Source: Heligmosomoides polygyrus polygyrus (taxonomy: Eukaryota; Nematoda; Chromadorea; Rhabditida; Heligmosomidae). From it: a stretch of 64,000 nucleotides of DNA. Each line of letters opens with the position of its first letter. Within the stretch, counting starts at the first letter, position 1. Below the pieces are notes generated by a model. The model was not told where the DNA came from, made no database searches, and saw only the letters and a list, made by a program, of their open reading frames with translations. The DNA is taken from assembly GCA_947396885.1 (NCBI GenBank), contig OX377204.1, positions 91,336,728-91,400,727 on the forward strand. Direction: 5' to 3'. The translations under genes were made by a program, and so were the position numbers. This document shows positions 45,001 to 57,000 of the stretch, piece by piece.

Positions 45001-48000
45001 TTTAGAAAGCAACTTTTCTTGAACGTTAACACGTTGCTGACATGTCATACCTTTTCGGCAATGTAGGGCCACGTGACACGATGTCGTGTCACGCTGCAAA
45101 AGAAATGGACTGGTCCTACTCACCAGGCACTTGAAAACTGAGCGTTCGACAACGTGTTTACATTCCACTGATGGGCTTTTTTTTAGCTTTTTGCAAATTT
45201 TAAATTAAAACTTTCTATACTTAATGGCTGTTGCCCACATCGAGATTGACTATGCTCGTGGAACAGTCACACAAAGCGGTTTCACAAAGAAGCAGGTAAT
45301 AGGGGCACTCCGGCTTTGGTCTGATCGCACATTTTAATATTCCCTTGTCATTGATCATCTTAAATGATAATTCCATACCTGTTCTTATTCCAAACCCTGT
45401 AGATAACTTGCTGCTGAAGGCTTGTTCAATTTTACTTATTTGATAAGGTTGAACTGTTTATTTTCATTGCAGTGTTACACTCCATTCCTTGAACTTAAGC
45501 TGCGGACCTCTTGAATATACTTGAGATTTATGGAGAAATAATATCAAACCTCAATGGTTTGTTTCGCCACCTCCCTTCAGACAAACCGGTTTTATTATAA
45601 CACCTCCTCGGTGGCTCATCAGTGAAGAGGTCTTAAACTCAAAGCGTATAAGTATAAGGTTTTCCTTGATTTTTTCACTTGAAGTAATGGTTAGGAGCTA
45701 ATGGTATTTTAACGAAATTTAACGATTTACCGGAAATTTAACGAAAATTTTCCGTTAAAAAAATTTCGTTAAAAAATTTAACGCACAAAATCTTGTGTGC
45801 ACCCCTGGTCTGGTAACAGACAATACATTTTGAAAAAGCCCCTCGTGTAGCGTATAAGTAGCATTAAGGCATGCTTCGCATCGATTCTGTTCTTCCATCT
45901 CCCGATGGATCCACGATCTCAAACAGTTCGTTTTTAGGTCAGGCGGGAAGCAGCGAAGTGTGTAACATTATGCAATGTCAGGCAACGGCATAGGAGGAGA
46001 TCAAGAAGAACAGTTGTGAACGTGATGCTTCATATTTGACCAATAGAGAATGATTGAGGTTCACTGCCATCAAGCTTGAACTTTACCTCAGCCTCATTCA
46101 ACCTTAACTCGCCCACCTATTGTACCCGCTTTTCTGCAACTGTATACTCCTTTCTTTTTCCCCATAAAAATGCATCAGCTTATGTCCTTGGTCTGCGCAT
46201 AGATGTATAATCCGAAATATGTACTTGCATTTATAATAGACCAGACGTTCAGCGGCCTAGCGGCGGCAAACGTCTGGTTGGGGGCTTCGCCGCCAAACCC
46301 CGAGAATAGAACACAACCCCAATCTTCCTCCTTTCTTCTTCAGGCCTTCTTACAGTAAAAAAACTGGTTTTATTATACTACATAGATTAGTGAAGTGGGA
46401 TATGGTAGGGCAGAATTTTCATTGCGCATATGAAGCCCTTCCACCCTCTATCACATGCACGCGATTTATTCTCCGAAGCGCTCGTTCTCTACGTGTCGAG
46501 AAACAGGTAATGAGAGTCCCGACCCGGTGCTTAATCCGCAAAATCATAATTATTAGGTTGCAACGAAATAAATGGCACTGAACCACTGTAAATTTAAACA
46601 GTTACTATCTCGGCTTGTAGGCAAGTTTGTTAATTGAAGTAAAAACCTTCTGATTATACACATCTTTGCCAACGTGAAAAGGCTTTTTTATCCCAGTAGC
46701 ATAAAAATCAGAAGTTCTGGAATTGACGAAATCTTCGAAGGCACTTTCGGCATCCTGTTGGTATTTGAACATTTTCCCTACCAAGAAGTCGCCAAGATGC
46801 TTGAAGAAATGGCAGTCTGTTGGGAGAGGTCGGGAGAAAACGGAGGATGTGGTAGAGTTTCAATGCTCAGCTCATTCAATTTCTGCAACGGCATTCGTGC
46901 TACACGGGGGCGAGCATTGTCGTGCAGAAGGAGAACTCGCCTTCGGTTTACCAAGGCCGGCCGGATATCCTCCAACTTTTTCATCATTTCTTCAATTTCA
47001 ATGCAGTACTTCTCTGCCGTGATGGATTCACCGGGAGGGAGGAAGCTGTGGTGAATAATTCCCAGCGAACACCACCATACTGTCACCATTACTTTCTTTT
47101 GGTGCAATTCCGGCTTCGCAAAAACCTTGCGGCTCCCATCGCTGTCCACCCACTGTGCCGATCGTCGCCTGTTGTCGTACATTATCCATTTCTCGTCACA
47201 GGTTACGATGCGATCAAGGAATGGGTCCGCTTCGTTCCGAAGAAGCAGTGCGGACGAGATCTCATATCGTCGGTTTCTTTGCTCCTCAGACAGCTCGTGA
47301 GGCACCCATCTTTCCAGCTTTTTGGTCTTTCCAATTTTCTTCAGATGCCGGGCAGCTGTGTTGCGACTGACCTCAAGAACCTTCGCTATCTCCCTGGTAC
47401 CTTTGTGTGGATCCTCCTCTACCACATCCCTCAGCTTGTCCTCATCAACATCACTATGCCTCCCACGACCTTCATGTTCTTCCAAGCTCTCATCTCCATT
47501 CCGGAACTTCTGATACCAACGATATGCCGTCCGAGTTGTGGAACATCCTTGACCGAATGCGGCGTTGATCTTCTCGTCCGCCTCCTTAGCTGTAGTGCCC
47601 AGCTTGAATTCATACAAGTAAATGCCTCGGATTACCCTTTTGTCCATCTGCAAAAAAGTCAATAAAACTCTAAAGTTTTCCCACTTTTACATAGAAAATT
47701 TGGTACTCACCGGTAGAGCAAAGTTTGCGCTTCTAAATAATATGCCACACGTTACGGTTTGTTCTTGATCAAACGCGTAAAGACGCGCCAAAAAATGGCG
47801 CGAGCCAATGCCATTTAATTCGTTACAACCTAATAAAATGAATCGGTATTGGTCGACACCGCTTACTGTCCGACGGCAATAATACATGTGAGAGACAAGC
47901 ACGCACATGTGACACTGTGTACAGATTGACGTGTCACTACTACGTTGCCACGACGTCTATGACACTCCTTCTGCACTCTGAGACACGTGCCACGACTTCT

Positions 48001-51000
48001 GTAAGCCGTCTTCAGAATTCCGACACAGACTGAACGATGTTGAGGGAAAATGTTGGTCCCCCCTTTATTCACGTTCCCCCTCTAATAGTCCGCTTTTGTT
48101 GGTGCACTCCTATTGGTCGCCCTTACTCGGAATCTCTATGCAAGTTGGACGACGTCTTCAGCACGTCTTCTGAATCCTCATGCACGTTAGACGACGTCTT
48201 CAGCACGTCTTCTGAATCCAGACACACCTGAACGACGTCTGGGGCACGCCTCCTGAATCCCTACGCTCTGCACTCGATCCTCATTCACACCCTGACGCGT
48301 TGCCCCTTGAATATCTCGTAAACTTGGACAATCAGCCGCCAAGGATATGCATAGTTCGCTAGCCATCGCCCATGGTTACGCTCAAAGAAAGCCCGGCTGG
48401 CATACGCCGCACTGAAGTGGGCATCTTTTGGCTTCAGTTCCCCTCCCCGTGACGGACACGTGACATTAACTGATTACATATAGTAGGATTCCTTCCCTTG
48501 AGAGAGACGAAGGCTGCTGTTCCCCAAGAATATCGCCAGCAGCTTACCAGAGAAGCAAGCCCGACACGCATTGTTTTTGGCAAATAGAGTGCTTCTTTCT
48601 TTTCATTGCAGATGGTTGGTTGTCGAACTTGACAGCATCCTGACGATCATGTCGGGACAGAACGCCATTCTTAGAGAAGAAGAATTGCCAACTTTTTCTC
48701 AATTCTCTCCGTTGTTCTCAAGCGCTGTCACATTCGAGATGTTGACTGTCAGTTTTTTCTATCGTGAATGCTAGATGATGACTGTCAGTTTCTTCTATCG
48801 TGAATGCTTGCAATTCCCTATGGTCTTGGAATTTTCCAGTATGAAAGCTTTTAGCAATGACTTTGTATGGTCTCGTGCACAGAATGGATGACATAACCTT
48901 CTGATACAAAAATCATCGATGCGGCGTAATTTCTTTTTTAATTGATAAAGCAGCTTCATGTTGAGTGAAACTAAACAAACCACAACAAACTGATACAAGT
49001 TAAAATTGTATTTGATGAATACGTCCGATCGTCCGATTTGATTTATTTCTTCTTCTTCTTCAACATCTCGAATGTGACAGCGCTTGAAAACAACGGAGAG
49101 AATTAAGAAAATGTTGGCAATTCTTCTTCGCCCTAGTAGCCGACGCCGTGAGGAGCTGGAAGAGAAGGTGCAGTTGTGGCAAGGAGCCTCGCAGACAACT
49201 ACCTGTGGCTGAACGTGAAGAAGACGAAGTTCATCAGCTCTGAGCAGTGCGCTGGATCGATCCTAGACTGCCAAGGGGAAGCGATCAAGAAGGTGGAAGA
49301 ATTCCGCTACCTCGGAAGTGACCTATCCGAGGAAGGAAGTGTGGACCAGGCGGTCAGGGGACGGATAAACGCAGCCCGGCTCAAGTGGAGGGAGTCCACA
49401 GGGATCCTCTGCGACCGTAGATGCTCCAGGACGCTCAAAGGCAAGCTCTATAAAACAGTTGTAAGACCTGCCCTCCTCTACGGCAGTGAGTGCTGGGCCC
49501 TGGGTAAGGCGCAGGAGCGGCAACTGCACGCGGCGGAGATGAGGATGCTAATATGGGCATGTGGATGGACCCGTCGGGACAGGGTGCGAAACGGGGATGT
49601 TAGGGCAGTGATGAAGGCAGCCCCGATCCAGATGAAGATGAGGGAGCAGCGCCTGAGATGGTATGGACACGTCCCGAGCGTCCCCAAAGAAAAGGTGGAA
49701 GGACGTCATCAAGAGAGATCTCGCCGAAGTCGGCGCCACGGCAGATGACGCCTTTGATAGGATGAGGTGGCGATAGAACAGCGGACCCTGCGACTGATGG
49801 GACTAAAGGAGAAGGAGAAGAAGAGAATACGTCCAATCGTCTACGTTTACCTTCTATTAGAAAACGGATGACCAATCGGTTTAATAGCCACGAAACGACT
49901 GCACGCACTATAATATCATATCGAAGGCCTAACCAGGTCCTCCACCTGGGGCAGTGGTCAAGAAGTACTGTCAGTATGTCGCGCGGGAGAGGTGCTAACT
50001 CGCTCTCGCGACAGGCGGTGAGGCAGAAGCTAGATATGCACAGGAGCGGAGAGGCAATGAGAAATGGGCGAATGTAATGATAACTTCCAACTAACCAAAG
50101 AGATGATCACAACAGATTTTGAGTTTCAACTGGTTAATGATATTACCAGACGTTCAGCGGCCTAGCGGCCGCCAAAGGTTTGGTTGGGGGCTTCTCCCCC
50201 AAACCCCGAGAGGAGAACAACCCCAATCTTCTCCCACTCTCCTTTAGGCCTTCTTACTTTTATTAAGTAATTAACCGGCTTTACTATATAGATTAGTACA
50301 GCGGACTATGGTAGGGCATATTCTTCAATGCTCCTATGAAGCCCATCCACCCTTTATCTCATGTACGCGATTTGTTGCCCAATGTGCCCATTCTCTACGT
50401 GGCGAGAAAAAACTTATGAGAGTCCCACTCCGAAGTGCTTATCTTGCAGAAGCATGATTAAAATTAGTCAGTATTGGTGGACAGGTCGACACCGTTTACG
50501 GTCAGGCTGCAATATTACTCCCCGAATCCCATAGTCACTCCCTCTACCTTCCCTCCCCCCCCGCTAATACTTCCCTATGTGCTATGTGCTTGCAAAGAAA
50601 CGGAGTGAGAGTCAAGCACCACACGTGACACTGAGTCCCGATTCATGTGCCACCACGTTGTCGCGCCGTCTATGACACTCCTTCTGCACCCGACATGCGT
50701 GCCACGACTTCTGTGGCCCATCTTCAGAAACCCGACCCTCATTGGTCTATATTAAGGGAAAATACTGGTCCTCTTGTCCCCCCTCCCTCTAATGGTCTCC
50801 CGTTGCTGATCCCTCCTCACTGGTCCCCCTTCTATATAGTTCCCCTTACTCAGAATCCCTACGCAAGTTGGACGTCTTGAGTACGTCTTCTAAAACCCTA
50901 CGCTCCACAGTTGATCCCCATCCAGACGCGTTGCCTCCTGACTATATCGTAAACTTGGATGATCAGCCGCAAAGGATATAGTTCGCCAGCAATCGCCCAT

Positions 51001-54000
51001 GGTTAAGCTCAAAGCAAGCTCGGCTGGCATACGCCGCACTGTCGTAGACATCTCTTGGCTTCAGTCCCCCTCCCCGTGACGGACACGTGACAATAGCAGA
51101 TTATACAGTCCCCTCTCGTTATAACGCGTTTGACGGGACCAGAGAAAATCCGCATTATAACGGGAGTCACATCCTAACCGGAGTTGAAATTTTTACACCA
51201 TTTCACGCGCAGATTTACCTAAAATCACATAAAGTGACAAAATATGGTTATAGTGATGAAATATGTGACCATGAAGAAAGTGTGAGGGCGAAGAACAACT
51301 TTAAACTTTTAATGAAGCCCCGTGCTTACCATCACAGATACTCTGTGTTGTATGCATGAGCACGCAAAACGAATGTGAGGAATAACGGAGTACCAGTGGT
51401 AGTTAGACCTGATCAGCAGCACAATTGTGCAACCCAATGTTGCAAGATCTTTTGTTTCGATGAAAACTATCGCGCCAGGAGGGAATCGAACCACTTCTTC
51501 TAGCCTGCAGGCAAAGTTTTAGTCCATTACGATATCAGCGCTGTTAAATCCGAGACATCCTTGCTGCAAATGGCTTATCAGCGTTATCCCATGATTTCGG
51601 AATATTGAGTGCGAGCAAACAGCGCTGCAGCTGTAATCCTGGCCGAAAAGCAGAGGATGAAGGGACAAGTCCCCCATGGTGCGAAAGTTCTGCTCGCAAC
51701 AAAACGTCCTGCAGTACGTAGCACTTATACTAGCACCTCCAGCCTTGAATCATAAGTGTAGGGCATTGTTTTGAATAATCAGAGTTTGTTTCCACATCCT
51801 CTCCCGTTCCCGATAAAGGACATCACTCCCCAATGTTCGGAAGCTTCTAACGACCACCAAGAGCTCTCCACTGTGCTCGACATGTTACTGACTATGAGCA
51901 GTTTTGGTGATGGCGCATGCGAGGAAAACACTGATATGCATCTAATACGTTGCCACCCGGGTGCTGGTCATGACTATCAAAGAAGCAATAGAAGGGTAGG
52001 TCTGATTACAGACGCGGTCAGCACCTTGCTGGTCCTAGTTTTTTGTCTGGGACCGGAACTGAGCCGTGGAACGCATTTTGAACGCAGGGTTCCTCTCAAA
52101 ACGGAGCTATAACGGGAGTAGCGTTGTATCCGACGCGTCTTAAACGGACTTGGTTTGTACATATTGCCGTAAAGATAAGCTGGCCGAGGCCAGAGAAAAT
52201 CTACGTCATATCGAGAGTCGCATCTTATCCGGAGGCGTTATAACGGGAGTGAACTGTATATAGTAGGATTAGAACACACAATAGCAACATCGAGATCATC
52301 CATACCTTCCGTGAGCCCCGTTTTTGCCCGATGCTGCATCGCGTTCGCGATGTTTGTCAAAAACACAGCAACCCTATACAAGTTAGAGGTGTATTTGAAT
52401 ACATTGGCTTGCGTATGTTTACCTTCTGTTTGAGGATGAATGACGAACCGTTTTATTAGCCACAGAAACGACTTCTAAACGGTACCACATCGAATGCCAA
52501 ACCAGGTCCTCCACCTGGGACAGTGGTCAAGAAGTACTGTCCCGTATGTCGAGCGGGAGAGATGCTAACTCGCACTAACGACAGGCGGAGAGGCAGAAGC
52601 TAGATATACACAGAAGGAGAGGCAATGAGAAAATGGCGAATCTTATAATAACTTCCAACTAACCAAAGAAACAAAAAAGCAGACAATGCAACACATCTTG
52701 AGCTCTAACAAATTCATGCTATTATTCCCACTCACAATAGCGATATCGAGATCATCCATATGTACCTTCCATGAGCCACGGTTTTGTCCGGTGCTGCATG
52801 GCGTTCGCGATCCTTGTCAAAAACACACTAATCCCATACATGTTACAAATACTTCTTGAATGCGGATCATTTTATGATTAATTATAGGACACAACGGAAT
52901 CTTGGATCAGATCACTTCTTAGTTTGTTCTTCTTTCTGTTCGACAACTACAATACCGCTCATAACTAGTGTCGCATTTCGCGTCGGCGACGCGCAGGAGC
53001 GTCGCAAAGCGTCGGAATCGTTCGCAGTGAGTCTGCTGAAAAGCTGACTACATCACTGAAATCGCCTGATCGAGGAGATCTCGAAAATCGAAACGGATTC
53101 GATGTAGCGTTCAATCTGACCTAGTTACGGTGGTTTAAGTGAATTTTTGGTAGCTTCCTTTAAAATGGTTACATTTTAAAATAAGACACATACTTGGAAT
53201 CCTCGTGAAGTCAGCATTACATTGTTCTAAAAATTATTCCGCGATTTCTCGAAAAAGTTGTTCGGTGACCTATATGTCTACCGCGGCGACCGTCTTGCTC
53301 GCTGGAGATAATTACGCCCATAGGATACGGCTCTATAATTGGTCGCAAACCCACACTTCTGCCGAATTTTTCATCGGAGTGCATATTGTCCATATCCGGT
53401 TTCAAATCTGAATTCCTACCGCAATATCCATTATTTCGATAGGGCGTAACGCCATCTTTGGACGACTCCAAGTATTCAACAGTTAGCATGCAAGCGATTG
53501 TCTTCAAGATTCTTCCCTCGTATTCTAGTTTACAGCACGCCCCAAGGAAAGCCTAACCTATGAGGTGCACAAAGCAGTAAGCGTGTGCAACCTATCACAA
53601 TTTCACTTTCTAAAAAGCCAATAGATTATTCTGCCGTAATTCCACGGCCTCTCATTATTTCGACTGCGCTAGTAGACTTTTCTCATAATGGACTGACGAT
53701 AAGAATCCTCAAGTGACTGATGAGAATGTGCGGTTGCGCTGGTGCATCACCGACCAATTGCGCTTCACAACAATATGTCTTCCTAAAACAATGGAGCTAT
53801 GCTTAGATTGGAACAGACACTCAAAGTGGGTGATTTCGACAAAAATTTTGGAGAGGGCCTATTTTACTCGATCGCTTCGTTGTGCTACTTCTGTTTAAAA
53901 AATGACTTTCATAATCTTGTCCTCCATAGGATTAGCTATCCACCAATGTAGAATTGTGCTGATTGAATGTGATCGATTTTTGTCGTTTTTAACCGGCGAT

Positions 54001-57000
54001 CCTGTTCCAGGCCGGCAATACGACCTGGTCGTGCGCAGGTCGGGCAACCCAGGTACACCTGGGCGCGGTTTTGCGCCTAGGTGTGAGGCCCGTTGGCGCT
54101 GACCCATTGACTGCGAGAAGTTACATTTAGCCAATGAACACTATTAACCAATCTAGGGGCCTACTGTTGATCCTGTCAATTTTTCTGCTCCACTCCTGTT
54201 TTTTTTTCGATTTTTGCATTTTTGTTTTCAAAACGCTTGCAACTAACGACATGTTGTTATGCTTTTCTATTGGGTTGAATAGAAAGCTTCCGTTGATTTG
54301 GACTTCTATTTTTAGGTGATCATAAGTATACGTTTTTTAAACCATGCCAGTTGAAGTAAAATCTAATACATCCGTCATGTTTGTGCCAGAGAAATGCAAT
54401 ACTAACAATTTTTTACTTACGAAGAACTGAGCAGATAGAGCTCATAAACCGTATGAGTATGTACCATTTTCACGTCGAATTGGACACTTTTCAATTCAAA
54501 TTGAACACTCTTCTAAGCTAGCCTAAGACTTCTGAAATCAAAGCGAACTCTTCCAAAGTGAAATGAACCTTTTCTACATTAAATTAGAGGCTCACCAAAA
54601 TGTTAGAATAATTTTGTATTAAAGGAAAATTTTAATATGACTTTCTCTGGAGTTATAGCTCTTAGCTTGTAGCCTACCCAATAAGGAAGCACATCGTTTG
54701 AAATTTTATAAAAAAAAATTTAAAAGAAGTAATAGTTTAAAGTTTGTTTCACAGGGCAGAACAGCGGCCATTTTTCCTCTGCAGAAGAAGAGATTGCGCC
54801 ATGCCCTTGTCCAACCAAGAGGCCGCGATTTTCATTCGATTGATAGCAGAATTTTTGTTTGCACGGACTTTGACAGCTGTTAGCGGTATAACAAAAACAA
54901 CTGTAAAGAACCCACATTTCTTCTCTTTGGGTTTATGTAACTGGCATTTACACTAGCAATCAAATAAAAATTGCGGTGAACTTTTTGAGTATATGGTGCG
55001 ATCTGATCTTTTAATGCGTCAAGTCTTGGCTTTTTGATCTGACTTGAAACACTTATAATTTTTTCTGAAAATGAAGGTTTCATAAAGATTATTACACCTA
55101 TTGGGACAGGTGAACTTATGAATTCGAAAAAAAATGTTACACAAAATTTTCTCCGGACAGAAGTTTTCTACCCATGTTATTGAGTCTGTAGTTTAACCTG
55201 CCATAAGGTCATTTCAATTTGGAAGAGTTTGCTTTGATCTCAAATTCATATAGCTGGCTTAGAAGAGTGCCCAAGTAATTGCCCTATGCAGAGTTCTATG
55301 GCCACGAATAAGACCTGGAGGGGATTCAAACCGAAAAATCTACGCATATCAAAATAATTTTCATTGATCATTGGACACGTGGAACCGCAGTCGGATAAGG
55401 CGCCTGCTGTCGTGTATATTTTATTCCAGGTTCTTGGTTCGGATTTCCCGCTCAGGCCAACTAATTGCAAGCCTTTCATCTAGCCTTTCACCCAGGTGGA
55501 TGGAATGGTACCAGGCCTGTCTGGCAAGAATAAAACACTGATTTGTCTCCCGCTCCTCTCTTCTTGAAAACTCGCCATAATTAATTCTTGTGTTAATATT
55601 GTGCCACGATTCGACGGAGCGTAAGGCAAAATAAAGAGCAACCTTAAAGACATTGTGTTTGCACAATATTAGCACAAGAACACTGACTTGTCTATCATGT
55701 GGCCACCACAATTTATTGGATGGGACAAATAAGCACTGAAATTGCCTCCACGACAGTGCCCCCCCCCCATAAAAACGATTTATTTACGCCGTTCATTACC
55801 CTCTATCATTTATTCTATCCGGATTCACCAGAAAAGATTAAAATACATTTTGCTTCTGTGACTGCGCGACTGTAGGACGAGATACAGGTAATCGTTGTCG
55901 TGTCGTAAAAGTTCAAGATCAATAACGGTGCCGCGGCATTAGAAGTGCGAAGATGCTTTATGAGCGACAGAGGACTGAAACTGAAAATAAATATTCGAAA
56001 ACTGGTTTTTAAGAAACAAAAGCTGCTTAACTGTTTCGTCCCGCAACGAGAACTAGTTAACCAAATACGGTGGCGCTCTTGTGGTTATAATTAACTCAGG
56101 GAGGAGACCACCGCCCAATGGAGTATATACCATTTTCACGTCGAAATTTATTTAATTATTTATTTATTCATTTATTCAAGGCATAGGCAGACACAGACAA
56201 CTGCCTAGCCGTCATGTATAAAGTGTAAAAAAACACATCACAGATTGACCACTCGAACACAAGCCAGGTAAACAACAAACCACAGGCATCATTTCATGAC
56301 TGTTTGTTATTCTATCTTTGACAAACATTTTACAGGCTTGAGCAAGAACCTCTCTAGATTTTCATACTTGCCAACTCTTCCTAGTCGAAATAGACTTCCT
56401 TTACATTAAACTAAATACTCTCCAAAAAGCTTAGACTAATCTTTTGTTCGAGGAAGGTTTATTTGTTTCCGAGGAAAACTTTAGTGTGATTTCTTTGAAA
56501 ACCCACTTAAAACAGGGCCAACAAGTGATATGCAAACAAGCTGGAATAACTAGCCTCTTTGAACTATCGTGAATATTTTAGCCCACTAATAAAGTGTCAT
56601 TTTTGGAATTTGACTATCTATTGCTTTTGCGATTCACAGTGTAGGCGTGGAAGCAAAGCGCATTAGAGAAGAAGCTGACAAAAACCCAGAAACAAGGTAC
56701 AATAATCTGTCGAAAATGTGCTTTGCACTATGAACACATTTGGAAGTTACTTTTCATTCCGCTTATTTTAGGATCAAGTCTGATTTGCAGCATTATGAAA
56801 CTAGAAGTCGCGATCAACGAAGGCTTTCGATCCGACCTAATAGAAAAGCAGAGCAACTGGTCCTTAATGAAAGCGGTGTTAAAGACTTGAACATAAAACT
56901 CATAACCAAAAATCAATACTATATATCAATTTATAACTGGGACTGGTACAGAAAAGTTGACAGGATCAACAGCAAGCCTCAAAAGGTTGATTAAATGTAA

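Larger units (their letters stand above)
44198..45807 (+). mobile_element. hAT transposon with perfect 8-bp duplication
   Basis: 1610 bp. Ends CAGGGGTGCACATTTAACGG and, reversed, CAGGGGTGCACACAAGATTT. Duplication GTCTGGTA at 44190-44197 and 45808-45815. Subterminal TTTAACG units at both ends parallel the TTTACCGG units of the hAT at 38910. A SINE-A copy lies inside it. Confidence 0.93.
42899..48489. mobile_element. Large foldback element with long inverted arms, interrupted by hAT and mariner
   Basis: Outer ends ATCCTACTATATATAATCGG and, reversed from the right, ATCCTACTATATGTAATCAG. Left arm 42899-44189, right arm 46232-48489. The arms share in order TAATGTCAC, CGTCACGGG, the AACTATATCCTTGGCGG block, a minisatellite, GAGAGTCAAGCAC-type segments, TTCTCGCCACGTAGAGAA and GGCCTAAAGGA near the centre. 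A hAT (44198-45807) sits at the centre and a mariner (46553-47833) in the right arm. No transposase recognised. Solo arms of the same family are at 20986 and 50145-51105. Confidence 0.8.
51106..52256. mobile_element. Tigger/pogo-like DNA transposon, non-autonomous
   Basis: 1151 bp. Ends CAGTCCCCTCTCGTTATAAC and, reversed, CAGTTCACTCCCGTTATAAC. TA flanks at 51104-51105 and 52257-52258. Near each end a similar block (CCAGAGAAAATC ... GAGTCRCATCYTA ... CCGGA) occurs in the same orientation. The CAGT...TATAAC ends and TA target fit pogo/Tigger elements. No transposase is visible. It holds a SINE-B pair. Confidence 0.82.

Noticed and set aside
46922..47665. 247-residue plus-strand frame
   Set aside because: Antisense shadow of the mariner transposase, which carries all expected motifs on the minus strand.
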